The position numbers and the translations under genes were made by a program. The notes under the pieces were generated by a model, which made no database searches, was not told the DNA's origin, and was given only the letters and a program-made list of their open reading frames with translations. Shown piece by piece: positions 43,706 through 55,832 of a stretch of 64,000 nt of DNA (its first letter is position 1; each line of letters opens with the position of its first letter). The stretch is from Cheilinus undulatus (Eukaryota; Chordata; Actinopteri; Labriformes; Labridae): NCBI RefSeq assembly GCF_018320785.1, contig NC_054873.1, forward strand, positions 25,014,196-25,078,195, read 5' to 3'.

Positions 43706-45754
43706 TTTTTTTAAGAAATGTGTTTATCATTTAGATAAGACTGACAGGAAAAAAAACACAACTGCACAAATGATGTTCACTGGCATTTCATGACTGTGTT
43801 ATTTTGTTCATTGGCTGAAATAATTAGTTTAAATAAGTACTCACACTCATAAAGGATACCCACAATAGCTTTTAATTGTGTTAGGGTATGAATCAGTTTC
43901 CAAATATGAGCTGGTACTTTTGTAACCAAAACAATCATGACATTTGGTCAATGGGAATCATGACATCAATGAAAATGACAGAAAGTCAATGGTGACAAAC
44001 ACCTAGGTATCAGCTGACTGATTTGACATTCTTCATACATAATTTTTGTTACCAAATGCTGATGTTGACAATTTAATGTTTTAACATGGCACATTATCTA
44101 GCTTTCAGTGTACATACACATAAATGAACCTGACAAGGATTCATTTTGTTTAGCTACACTTGAAGTACACTAATTTACGAATGCATTTAAAAAAAAAAAC
44201 AAATTAATGCCATTTATAAATAAGCTCATGTATGAAAAATGCTTATCTGGCACTTAAATGCAACTGTTTCATATGAGGTTTAATTTCTAGAATTTTTCAG
44301 ATTTAACATTTTCATATCAGCATGCCTTTATCTCTAAGCATAGCATTTTAGCGTAGTCTCCAAACAGAATTGTGCCAAAAGCTAAAAGGTGAATGCCATT
44401 TTTTTATACTGGTACCAAGTGTAAATGTTGCTTAAATTGTACAGCCACTTAAAGAAAATGTAACAACAGTGTAATTGTCTGCAGTAGGCTCCCCTATAAT
44501 ACAACAAACTCCAGTGAACTGTCAATGCCACTAAGCTGATGATCCAAAAATAAACTTGACCATGAGCAAACTCTTATTAGAGTAATAGTGAACCCTTTAA
44601 GACAACACTATGGCTAAATCACTGTCCTCTAGGAGCACACACTGTATATGGAAACCAGAACTTTCTTTTCTTTTCAAAACTATCATTCATTTGCCTCATT
44701 TGGATCCACTTTTTGTTACCATTTGACGTTTTGTAATTTTAAAGATTCAAAATTATAATCTCACAGATCCACAGAACCCTTACACATGTTCTAGTCAGTT
44801 TGTTTTACTGGTGGGAAACTACTATACTATACTAAACTATTTAAAGAAAAATTTGTCAAACATGTTTCTATATGTTAACCATGCTACCTGGCTTTGGTTA
44901 CACTTATTTTGTTTCTTAATAATTCAACATGTATTTGCAATTAGTAGTGTTTGTATTAAAGACCTCTAAATATTTAAAAAGTGCCCTTCAACTTACAATA
45001 CACTTTGATTTCAACATACATAACTTGCTAAGTTCCTCTCAACAATAACCCTCCTTTTCTTCATCACTCCTCTGCTGTCCTCTACAACAAGCTTTTACTA
45101 TATTCTGCACTCACATCTCTGACTAGCGCCTCTAAAGAAAAACAGTGTTCCAGGATGCTGTTTATACTATAGCTAACACATTTGGCAACGGTGCCCATGT
45201 CCACATAAAAAATTAATCTGCTAACAGCAGCAAAGCATCTTGTGCCTACTGCTCTGCTGTGAAACGCAGAAGTGTAAGCTGTACAGCACAGGTTAGTACA
45301 AAAATAGAGATATCTAGAGAGAAAAATCCCTCTTGGAAGAAAAACGGTTAGCTAGAAAAGGTTACCACATACCAAAACAGCACTCCCATCAGCAACTTAG
45401 GCTTTGTTACACAATGAAGATGTTAGGTTTTTAGCAAAACTAAACAATATTAGTAAGAAATCTCTATTTTACTTGTAGTCTGTCACATCTAATACTAGAA
45501 CATATTTTAACTCTGGTCATTGTAACTAGATAATTTTGCATCAGATATAAGCTGCACAATGTCCACAATGTTTAAAGGGACACACTCCTAGTAGGTACTG
45601 TAAGATAAATGAATTTACTGCAAAAGCCCAAGCATTATGGCAGTTTCAGCATACAGCATTAAAACCACCTCTTCGGACTGCTATTTTTAAAATAAGCGCT
45701 GAATGTATGTGCGTTTAAGCAACTGAAATTGGCAAGTGCTAACTGAATTCTTTC
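43706..45754 (-). other. synm 3' flank, probable 3' UTR
   Basis: AT-rich DNA after the synm stop with no open frame. On the minus strand the nearest ATTAAA is at 44279-44284 (about 1.47 kb after the stop), with others near 44.07 and 43.87 kb. No AATAAA was found. The 3' UTR end is therefore uncertain. Confidence 0.45.
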
Positions 45755-47697
45755 CTAATCATCTGTCGGACCTTCAAGGTAAAGTGTTGCAACTCTTTTC
45801 TCTTGGGAAATCTTCACTGGGGTTTCGATGATTTGAGAATCCAGCCCAGAGGTTCCTTCTTCAAACTCTTTCCCATACGTCGCATCCTCTTCTGTGGACA
45901 CTCTGATGCTGTATCCTCCTGCCCCGCCTTGCAAGACTTTCTCAAGCCCAAGGTTAGAAGATCTGAGAGTTGCCAAGATCTGCTCTTCAGAGAGATCGTC
46001 TCCCGCTTCCAGCAGCCCGGAGTCCTCTAGGGTCTGAGAGACATTCAGCTCTGCAACAATAGTTGTGGTGCCATTGCCACTAGACTGTTGCACTTTCTTG
46101 ATTGCCACGTTTTCTGGACTCTCACTGCTGACTTTTGTGAGGAATGCCAACTCCTCCCTCAGTGGACCTGACACTGATTCTTGTAGCTTCTCAAGAGCTC
46201 CCTTCAGCTGCTCTTTGGGCTCCAAAGACTCCTCTCTGAGGAACTCAAGCACTGACGTCTGGACTATCGGAGAGACACGTACCTCTTCTTCAATGACGCA
46301 GTCTGGGAAACTCTCTTTGATATACGAGTCATCACCTAACTTCAACTTATGTTTGTCACTTCGCTCTACAATCACTCTCTTTGGGGGAAGGTCTTCATCT
46401 TGATAGTACCTCTCATCTGACAGGTCGTCTACAAGACCGTAATGGCCATATGATGTAATGCCAAGACCATCCTCAGACTCAGAGAGATTTTCATCGGGTG
46501 TGGAGACAAAGTACTCGTCTGGCTCCCTGTCATGAGAAAAATATTCACTCTCTTTGGAAACCTCTTGAACTCTGATGGATCCCCTCTTCCACTGATCAGT
46601 ATCTGTTTCTGATTCTTTCGATGTATCCCTGCCACTTCTCTGAAATTGAGCTTCCTGGGGGACATTTTCTAGCTCCTCAATTTGGAAATATGTAGCAGAT
46701 GGGTCATAAAAAGTAGAAGTAGACTTCTGTTCAGTCTCAAACTCCTCAGCACTGTAAGTCTCCACTGGTTCCTCGATGATTTCTACATTGACAGACTTAT
46801 TCTGCAGGTCCTCGCCTCCCTGCAGGCCACTTAGCAGGTTCTTGATCATGCTTCCTGTAGCAGTGTCCTTGATGTCCTCCAGTGACACTTTCTTAACCCC
46901 CTGGCTCAGAAGTTCGTCCAGGGCTGCATCTTCTGAAACGTCAAGCTCTTCTTCCACCTTAGACTCTAGAACAATCTGCGTCTTCATTGTGCCATCCTCC
47001 TGTTCAGTTTTTTCCACGTGATACTTCACCTTTGACTCTCCTGATGAGCACACCTTAGCTTCCAAACCTGCAGGTTTTATCACTTTCTCTATTATCTCCT
47101 CTACAGTCACAGAGTCTAACATCTTTTTCTCACTTGGGCCTAGTGAGGCCTCTGTTTTCTCCCTGTCTTTGAACACCTCTCCATCAAAATCATCTTTCTC
47201 TTTTTTATCAGACACTTGCTTCTTGCTTTCAGTCTCTGTTTTCTTGCTAATGGCCATCATTGGCGGAGACACCACTCTTGTTGATTTGGTCTCAGTAGTG
47301 AAGGATTTGATAGGACTGCCTTGGTTCTCTACCTGTGAGACCTGTTTGATCGTCGCTGTTTTCTCATCTACTCTTGTTTTCTGTACATTTTGGCTGGGTA
47401 GGCTTTCACGCTGGACTGTTTGATTATCTTTGGCAGCAGTGATGGTGCTGGTGGATGTAGGAGTAGCAGCAGAAGCCCGGGCTTTGGTGAATGAGATCAT
47501 GTCCCTTCTGGATGCGGGACTCTGGTGCCGATCTCGGCTTGCAACTGAGATTGGAATTACTCTTGAGGGACTCATGGATCCAGAGGGACGCATGGGGGTT
47601 CTTCTCAGGCTGGAAGCTGGCGGTGTGTACTTGACTTGTTGCCTGGATGTTAAAGTGGAAGCTCTTGGAGTGTAGGGCTGGGCAGGCACTTTGATAT
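45755..47697 (-). CDS. synm: synm coding exon 4: tail domain
   Basis: Begins after TCTGCCTTAG with DIKVPAQPYTPRASTLTSR and runs 646 codons to EGPTDD and TAG. The early part is Ser/Thr/Arg-rich (TPPASSLRRTPMRPSGS). The middle is acidic, with VEEIIEKVIKPAGLEAKV and LDELLSQGVKKVSLEDIKD, which have the look of conserved helical segments. The rest is rich in Glu, Asp and Ser with many potential phosphorylation sites (for example STPDENLSESEDG). No Cys/His metal motif or membrane segment is seen. The open frame continues upstream past the acceptor but that part is intronic. Confidence 0.94.
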
Positions 47698-50600
47698 CTA
47701 AGGCAGACGATAAATAAGATTGAATAGTTAGACAGTTGAAAGGAAATGCTCTTACTTGCTTTCTTGGCAGAATGTGGATAAAAAAGTTGAAGCTGAGCTT
47801 CACAAGAATACTGCAAACACCAGCAGAGCATAAGCTGCCAAAAAGTTCCTTTTCAATTCTTCTAATTGGCTCAGTTTATTTTCTTCAGTTTGAGCAAAAA
47901 CCTGCAAGTAAAAACCTAAAGTTGTAGCTTTAGAGGATATTGTGTGGAATTGATTCCTTGCAGGTAAGAGTAACTGTTTTGAGAAGCAAGAAGTCAGAGG
48001 AACATGTGAAGCACATAACCCCAGGTTTTTGTTCTTGCACTCGGTTTTCACAGCAGTGCCAGCTTAAAAGAAGACAGATGATTATACTTCTCACACCTTG
48101 AAACTATTCCTCAAAACAAATCTGAAAATGTGCACTTGTTATCAACATGTAACAATCAATGTTATAGTAGTTTTAGATTTATCATTAGTTTTAATTTTCA
48201 TTTTATTCTGACATTTTTGTTTTCAATTCTAGTTTCATTTTTTATTTGTTTTTACTGTGGCAATTAATGTTAACATGTCAACATTAATGATTAATCTGAA
48301 AACCTTAACGTATTAAAAAATAACCCAAATTGGATATATGACTAACTATGACTAACAGGACTTCCCCTAAGCTAACTAATGCAATCACTAAATGGGTTGC
48401 CAAAGACTGCAGACCCATTAACATCTTTGAAGACGAGGGGCTTCAAGGCAAGCCTTTTACATTCACTTTGCAGCAGAGTTATTTTGTACCTGATGTGTTT
48501 TTCTTATAATTAAGTTCGCAGATTATGGAAATTATTGCTAAGCTAATTAAGATATTGTAATTTACAAACCTCTACTGAGCTGAGATGTTAAAAGTTCAAA
48601 AACTGTAGTTCACCATAGTACTTATTTAATCTCAAACCAAAAAACAGGTAAATGGTAGTACTTTAGATGTATTGATTAGGCAATTGATCTTGCAAAAACA
48701 TATGTCCTGTTACAATAATAAAAAAGTAATTTATGTATGAAAATTTTTAAGAAATATTTGGGAAGTTGTAAGACCTCAATGAAAAAGAAGAAAATAAATC
48801 ACAAGAATGGTCACTTTTTAATTTAACGTTGATTCTTCAGTGCAGAAATGCTACAAATTATGTCTTAAACTAAAATGATTTTTAAATTTATTTTACATTA
48901 TTTTGTTAGTTTTAATTAACTATAATAAACTTGGTAACAATAAGTGTTTTTAGAATACCTATTATTCTTTCTCCTTGACGTTGGGTCACCCTTCTGTGAG
49001 GCTCTTGAAGATTTAGCCTCTCCCCTTCCAGAAGAGCCCTGAACAAACAAGAAACAAGACAAAATACAGTTCATTATCAGAGCTAATTGGCAGTGATTAT
49101 TCTCCCCATATATAGAAATAGCAGAAAAGAATACCTCACAAGACGGTGTACTTCATCCAGCTCTGCCATCTCCACTCTCTCAAACTAAATGCAACAGGCT
49201 TACAACCCAGTATGAATACAGGACCTGGCCTTATAAGGTGGTAAATATGAAAACAAAACTAGCCACTGTTACTTAATAAAAGCCTTGTAATAATTAGCTT
49301 AAAGAGCTCACCTCTTCTTGGCCATGTTCCAACAAGCAAACAACCGCAAACTAAAGTGTCTCAGAGGGAACAACCTCTCAGGAGAGTGACTTCCCAAAGT
49401 CTGACCTAAAAATAACAGCCACGGTGCGAGGCTGTGCACGCTTCCCTTTCAGTCCCACAGCAAAAGCTGGCTCGTGACACACGTAAAAACACGTCACTGC
49501 TACGTCTCTGACCAAACATTCAGTCTATTCTGAAAATTCAAAACAAACCAGATGTGCTTGGAGGCAGTTTCCCATATAGAGACACATGCAGAGGAGACTG
49601 TCTCTGAGGGAAATTCATGGGAACTGGGTTGGCAAAAAGAATAAAACGAAAAAAATGTGCTATCCCTGAACAGCTTCAACTGCGGAAACACAGCCTTCCT
49701 GTGATATGGGATAACTGGCTGTATAATTGTAATGATGAGTGAAGACAGTTTGATATTAAACCTTCAAACATAAGATTACATTATGCTTGTTGAAGCTTTA
49801 AAAACAACCTTCCCTATGAGTTAAAATAGTCTCTTAGTATGTGACCTTGTGTGAATCTAGCTATGTTTGGAGCATGAGAAACAACACACTAACATACTGT
49901 TCTTTTACGTGAAACAAGTGCTAGATGTAATTTGTCTGTCTCAATAAACACTCAAAATAAACCATGAAGAGGTTAAAAACTTATATTGGAGTGGTATGCA
50001 CATGACAGCAGGACGCAGCAGCTCGTGTGTTTAAGGAAATCACTTATTAAGACTAATTAAGCTTAGAGTAAATTCAGTCAGTGGGGGGTGGTTTAACCAG
50101 TAATCTGACGACCTCTGTTTTTTCTCTGCTGATACTGCAAAGTACTTACTTAACAAAGCAGTGCAAAAATACACAAAATGGTCCAATTTAGGATTGGTTT
50201 AAGAAACTTACACTTTATGAACCATGTAACTACTAACCTCCCTTGCCAAAGCAGATATTAGTGGTACAAAACCATGCTTCTGAACACAAAGCAACACTTT
50301 CTTCAAGGCCTATTCACTGAGGACATTTTAACAGGTCAGAGCAGGAAAAGCACAGGTGCAATGAATAAAATATATGCTCTGAATTATATTTAGTTGCTCC
50401 AGTGGTGAAGGAATGTTGCTCAAGCAGAAGTTCATGCAGGAATCCTATATTCTGCATGCTGGTTTCGTGTTCATTCTTACACATGGAACTCATCCATGCA
50501 ACACAGCTATCAGCTGTCCACATCATCTGGTCATATCTACTCAAAAGCACTGCTCCACTCCCTCTTTGACAGCCTATCAAACCAAACTTTTCAGACATGT

Positions 50601-53600
50601 CAGGTAAAGGAAAGCCCCTGTCCATGGAAGTGGTTAAAAGCACATATTGTTGCACACAGTCCAGCACACTCTTGTCTAAAACAAAAAAGTCTAAAACAAA
50701 TAATATTATTTTCCATGGAAATTTTCATGAAAGAAAAGCACGAGAGAACACAAGCAGCACTAAGTGGACATGCTTGATTCAATAAGGTGAGACTTGTGTG
50801 TCTGTATGTATCCTTGAAGAGCAGCAGACCCCTACATTGTTGCTGGCCAACTACGCTTATAGGCATGGTTGGTAACACTGAGAAACTAGCAAGATTTTGA
50901 AAGTTGAATTTCCTTAGATCTCTGTTTAAGCCCATTCTCTGACAGCAGGGCACTATCAAAGCCCCACCCCAACAAGCACAAGCACCCCTGCTTCACAGTT
51001 GCCCCAGAAATGAACCTCAGCACATCACTTTCTCACAGCTACATCACCTAACAAAGTGGCTTTTGTTACTACTAACAAATGTCAGTGCTATAGTGTATTA
51101 GTATGATCCGCATCCAAGGTAGTGTGTTCTACATAAAGTTCATGTGAAAACAGGAAGGGAGAGAGTTGATTTGCTGTTTCCACGAGAACTTCACAGCAGT
51201 GACTGGCCATAGTTTTCACAGTCTTACAACTACAAGAGATGGTGGCACTTTTTTTATTCCTTTTAATGAATGTACATTTGTAAGGGGTGCATGTATTAAA
51301 GTTTTGCCAACATCTAATATGTCAGTGTTTACAAAATAATTTTAGCCAATACCAATATGGGTACCAATATTTAAATGTAGTTAAAATCTAAAACTTAAGT
51401 CCTTAATACACACAATGTAAAATTTAAGGATGAACAAATTTCAGTCCTAAAACACACTTAAAAGTGTAAGGACTGATGATGAATAAATAAAACAGACTTC
51501 AGCTGAACTAGGTCTGTTGGTCCAGCCTAAAACTCCACTAACCTATTTATTCATACGGCCAATATTTACTACTGATATTGGCAGATTTTGGCCAAATATC
51601 GTCTGTAAATATTTGCATAATTCTCTTTAAGCTAATATCTGCTGATACCATTGTCATGATAATAATATCATGGATCCCTAATGATTGAGGTTCAGACTCA
51701 AAGACAGTTTCCACCATGATATCAAGGTGTGTCTTGGATAATATTACCAGCCCTGCCTTTGAGGATTTTTTTTTCTTTAATTTCAGCCTGAATCTTACTC
51801 AATGCCTAGGATTTTGTATTTTAAATTAGAATGATTTTACAATAATGGGTAAAATATACCATTCAAAATCAGTTAAAAATGTTATGGGTTTTTTTTTGAC
51901 AGTATTTCACAACCACCGAGAGGTCCCAATTTCCAATTTGGAAACTCTTGGCATATCATATTGCCACTGTCTTTTTTTCCAAATATGGCTTTCTTCTCCA
52001 CCAATGGGACCCTCCATGTCACCATCACCACCAGATTCATCACTTTCTTCATCCCATTAGTATGAGACATCTTCAGCCATCATCTGGTCAGCTTCAGTCC
52101 CAGCAGTTTGATCAGCTTTTTATTTCAGCAGTCTCAGATGACATCATCAGCTAGCACCTTCCCCACTGGCTGATTGGTTCCAACTCCACAGTGTTTGGAC
52201 TCCACAGGGGGACACATCTTACTACCCTTTGACCCTCCATGCCCCTATAGAGTCCAACGACTCTCTGACAATTATTCAATATCACATCTATGTCAAAGTG
52301 TCTTGGATTCATTTACTAGTCTCTCTTGAATGAACTGGTGCTGTGTGTGCTTACTCTCTGTTGCACTGTTTTTGGCTTACAGGAAGATTTACTTAAAAAA
52401 GAGATTAATGCTATTAGTGAGCGTGTTTTCTGCAAGAGTCCCTTCTACTAAAAAGTCTAAAGAAAAAAAAAATTATCACCTGTAGGCAGCCACCTCCATG
52501 CCCAGATCCATCTTAACCTGCAGAAGGTGCTGATGTTCTTTCATCTTTTCTTCAATAGCATTTGCCATCATGTTCCTCTCATGCTCCAGCTGATCAATTA
52601 TCATCTGGGGGGTAAATAAAGTACAAAAACATTATGTTTTTCATCACACAAGTTTTATTAGTCTATGATCAGTCTGTTGGGTTCTATTATTATTTCAGCC
52701 ATTCCTGCAATGCAATACAGTATTCTGCAATCATTCTGGACAATTAAGCCTCCAAACTGTGTAACCATATTTTATGTATGTGTAGCCCACAACTTTGATA
52801 AGTCAGTACTTTGTTTTTGTTTGGGGTCAGCTCCTCTTATTTCTGTTGGCTCTGAATAAAGGTAGAAAGTAAAACCCACTGTACACTCTACTTTTTGTGA
52901 CCTGTCTGAACCCACGAGCAGACTATTGATCAATTTGACCGCTCAGTTAAGTCTACTTCATCATATCATGCCCAACAGTATGTCTTAACAGAATGCTACA
53001 ATGTTTGAGGCCTCTTTGCAGCCTGTAGTCATCTGTTACTGCCCGGCCTGCTTAGGGCTCCATCTTTAGGAGGCTAAGAGGGATTTGTCAGTCTGACAGC
53101 TAATTGGTTTAAGTGGCTGGTGTAATCTAGGAGCTATAAAGCCTTAAAAGGAAAGTCGAATGTCATTTAGACTGTCAACTAATCAATCCTTTTATACTGA
53201 GGTCGATGCACGCAAGATCCCATGTTTTACAGTTAGAACAGAAGAAAAGAGTGGCAGATAACTATTTGTATAATATTTTTCAGAGTTTGATTAACATGCA
53301 AGAGGCACAGACAGCTGCATCAGCCCCTTTAAGGACAGTGGGTGTGGCAGGTACAAGAGGGAGTAGCCTCTCCCCTCTTTCATGCCTCAGAGAGAGACAG
53401 CAGATTGTTCTGTCTGCAAAGGTGATAACATAATTCTTGTATGATATATTTTAGGAGTTCACAGAATTAAAATACAATTAAGTGCTTTCTTACTTCTATT
53501 TTCAGAATGAGCCTTCCTCACCTGGTATTCACTGCAGTCCACTCTGAATTTTTCCTGAATGTTCATCAGCTGTTCCTCTAGTCGCAGCTGAATGTGGCCT

Positions 53601-54313
53601 TGCTTTTCTGCTTCTCTGTGTAGCTTGTCCATCTCTGACACATACAGCATCTTCTCCCTCTGCATATCTCTCAGCCTCTCCTGGTCCGCTTTAATCGACT
53701 GCTCCATCTCCTCCACCTTCCTCTGGTACATTTCAAAAGTCTCCATCCAGCCCTCGGACAGACCCTGGGCGTACTGCTGAACCTCCTCCATGGAGGCCGC
53801 GGGAGGCCCGCGGTAGGTCTGCGTGATGATGGGCACCACCCGGGAGTCCACCTGACGCTGCAGACGGACCATTTCTTGCCTGTGCGCGTCCTCTAAGCGT
53901 TTATACTCGGTCTCTAAGCGAGCCAAACGCTGCTGGAGTTCAGTGTTGACCTTGTGAGCCTGGTGAAGCTCTATCCCGCAGCCTTTCAGCTCTCCACTGA
54001 TGTCCCTGCATACCTCCGTCTGCTCGTTACACAGAGACTGGACCATCTGTAACTCCCGCCATAGCTTCTCCCTCTCCATCTCCGCCTGGGACTTCTCAAA
54101 CGACAGCTGCCCCACCATTCTCCTAAGCTCACGCATCTCCTCCTTGTACTTCGGCTCCGCCGTCTTCACCTGTCTGAGTTTGTTTATTTCAGCTATGAGA
54201 TGCGCATTTTCTTGCTCCAACTGCTTCGTCCTGGAGAGATACTGAGCAAGTCTGCCGTTGAGCTGCTGCAGCTGCTGTTTCTCGCTGTCAAAAGTTCTCT
54301 TGAAAGGCAACAT
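45755..54313 (-). CDS. synm: Synemin, intermediate filament linker (4 coding exons, 979 aa)
   Basis: Coding exons on the minus strand are 54313-53522, 52604-52480, 49038-48959 and 47697-45755, giving 2940 nt in one frame. The head is very short (MLPFKRTFDSEKQQ), typical of synemin. Coil 1A opens with LQQLNGRLAQYLSRTKQLEQ, and the coil 2 end motif reads VAAYR|ALLEGE, split by intron 2. A ~660-residue acidic, disordered tail follows. Synemin joins desmin or vimentin filaments but cannot form filaments alone. It ties them to alpha-actinin, vinculin and the dystrophin/utrophin complex at muscle Z-lines and costameres. The fish protein is shorter than human alpha-synemin (about 1565 aa) because the tail is shorter. 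The chosen start matches the family's ML... opening; an in-frame ATG 17 codons upstream (54364) could add a short extension. It is head to head with pgpep1l, 1.5 kb away. Confidence 0.94.
48959..49038 (-). CDS. synm: synm coding exon 3: helix-termination motif
   Basis: Begins after TTGTTCAG and encodes (R)ALLEGERLNLQEPHRRVTQ and RQGERII, ending in phase 1 before a weak GTATTC donor. It completes the YR-ALLEGE motif with exon 2. It is also the exon that a candidate internal first exon could join. Confidence 0.88.
49312..49325 (-). CDS. Candidate alternative first exon of synm (rodless isoform)
   Basis: Within synm intron 2 the minus strand reads GGAACATGGCCAAGAAGAG|GTGAGC: an ATG in strong Kozak context (A at -3, G at +4), four codons (MAKK) and a strong donor in phase 2. 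This is the phase exon 3 needs, so splicing would give MAKK-R-ALLEGE and a 678-aa protein of tail without rod. A MEF2 site lies about 85 bp upstream. This is inference from sequence only; no transcript is known to me. Confidence 0.4.
49406..49415 (-). promoter_or_regulatory. MEF2-type A/T site in synm intron 2
   Basis: CTAAAAATAA on the plus strand (TTATTTTTAG on minus) fits the MEF2 consensus YTAWWWWTAR. It stands 81-90 bp upstream of the candidate internal synm start, and could serve as a muscle element or as a TATA-like box for it. Confidence 0.5.
51284..51682. mobile_element. MITE with ATATTGGC/AATATCTGC motifs in synm intron 2
   Basis: Left AAGGGGTGCATG and right CATGGATCCCTAATG are roughly inverted. 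The interior has repeated GCCAATA..., GATATTGGCAGATTTTGGCC and GCTAATATCTGCTGATACC. Related fragments lie at 7.37-7.55 and 19.73-19.82 kb. Confidence 0.5.
52480..52604 (-). CDS. synm: synm coding exon 2: end of coil 2
   Basis: Begins after TTTACCCCCCAG with MIIDQLEHERNMMANAIEEK and ends LGMEVAAY(R) in phase 2 before GTGATA. The last residues begin the helix-termination motif of intermediate filaments. Confidence 0.93.
53522..54313 (-). CDS. synm: synm coding exon 1: head, coil 1 and most of coil 2
   Basis: 264 codons, phase 0, with a GTGAGG donor. It holds the short head, the helix-initiation motif near residues 14-33 and long heptad-patterned coiled coil to VDCSEYQ. Putting most of the rod in a first exon is typical of the neurofilament-like (type IV) gene structure. 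Confidence 0.95.
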
Positions 54314-55801
54314 TGTGACATCTACCAAGAGTGAGTTTTTAAAAATGTCCTGTTTTAGATTCAATAAGTAGATACTTGCCCCGCTGCTCTTTGGTTACGA
54401 CTGTGATGTAATTTGCGATCCGTGTCCTTTGACAAGTGCAGGAGGAGGAGGGCGTGTACTGCTTCCCGGGATCGTCCCATAAGATCCACCGCCCTGGCAG
54501 ATGTTATGCTGCATTCAGTGGTTGTCTGAAATATAAACGCTCTGACCTCACAATAAAAAAAAAACGCCAACAGCAACTGTGAGATTGCAATTAGAGAACA
54601 GTAACATTTACACTGTTTTGTATTTTAAACTGTTTTTGTGTCATTTTGAGATTTTTCCTTTGTCTTAAACTAAGGTTAATTGACTGGCAGTTTGGATACA
54701 GACCTGCTTATAGAGGTAAATTGAAGACTTTGACATGAAAACCACTGAAAAAGGAACTTGTTATGGAATAAAAGGAAATAAGGGAACTGTAAAAAGGTAA
54801 AGGTTTAATTACACAAGTTCCAGATGGCTTTTGGCCTTTTGTAAAATGAAATTAAACATTAAGGAGCAGTGGTGCACTTATAAGTTATGATCTAGCTTGA
54901 CCAAAGTAGAGAAAGAGACAACATAGCATGCAATTGATCACAATAAAAAATATTGCATTAATTGTAGATTGTAGTTAATTGTGGTTAATGTGATTAATCT
55001 TGACAGCCCTAATTGAAACCTAAAATATAAATTCAGATTCTGAACATATTTTATTGTGTAAACTAGAGGTAAAGATGAAAAAAAAATGTTGTATTAATAA
55101 CAAAATTCCCTAAAAAATAAATGCTAGATGCTGAAAAATAAACATTAAAATGTAGAGATAACTTACAAAAATATCTATATGTATCATTACTTTTAAAAAT
55201 TTGAATAATATATATAATTATTAAAAATACAGTGTACTCTCAAAAAGATCAGTCTGTTACAATAAATTCCTAACAATTGCAATTAAGTATTTAAAAAATA
55301 TTCCTGAATATTTGTGGGCCTATAGCATGTATTATTAGCCTAGCTCTATTCTTATACTTGAACTGAACCATTTATTATAATACAATAGTTTAAATTATTT
55401 CACAAGAATGAGCAACAATTCGGAAAACTCTTATGTTGCATTGTAATTTCTTCTTCTTTTTTTACAACACCGAATTCTTCATGATTAAATGGGCTATGAC
55501 AAAATATGTTTTGAAATTGAAAAATAACGTAAAAACATATATGAGTGAAAAAAAATAACATAGAGCATTCTAATGACACTTTAAAGTTAAGTTTTCTTGT
55601 TATTCAGATTTCAAGATTTACCAGACACATCTGAACACACCACGTCCGCACAGACTTTTAACAAGCTATTTAAGAGAGAGGAGCGCCCCCAAGCGGACAA
55701 TGTGAGAGCTGCTGGACTGTAGACAGCGTGCCGCTTTTTGTTTTCCTCAGTCCTGACGTAAAGTGCGTACTGAACATTTTCTAACTAAAGTTTGCTGCGT
55801 C
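54314..55801. promoter_or_regulatory. synm / pgpep1l divergent intergenic region
   Basis: The two start codons face away from each other 1.49 kb apart. The synm side (54.31-54.58 kb) holds its 5' UTR and GC-richer promoter DNA. The pgpep1l side has a CRE-like TGACGTAA at 55754-55761, 41 bp before the ATG. Between them lies a MITE copy ending TGACAGCCCT at about 55.01 kb and otherwise plain AT-rich DNA. No clear TATA box was assigned. Confidence 0.5.
54620..55015. mobile_element. AGGGCTGTCA-type MITE, copy upstream of pgpep1l
   Basis: Ends AATCTTGACAGCCCTAATT and contains AAAAAGGAACTTGTTATGG and GAAATAAGGGAAC, shared with the fragments at 34.9 and 38.1 kb. The left end is not resolved. Confidence 0.6.
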
Positions 55802-55832
55802 ATGAGTAGTGGTGAAACGGTGGTTGTCACAG
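55802..55832 (+). CDS. pgpep1l: pgpep1l exon 1
   Basis: ATG AGT AGT GGT GAA..., encoding MSSGETVVVT and one base, before GTAGAG. The beta strand VVVTG leads into the GFGPF motif of exon 2. Confidence 0.88.

Noticed and set aside
46065-46403. 112-residue open frame on the plus strand (and others at 46.8-47.7 kb)
   Set aside because: These are antisense shadows of the long synm tail exon.
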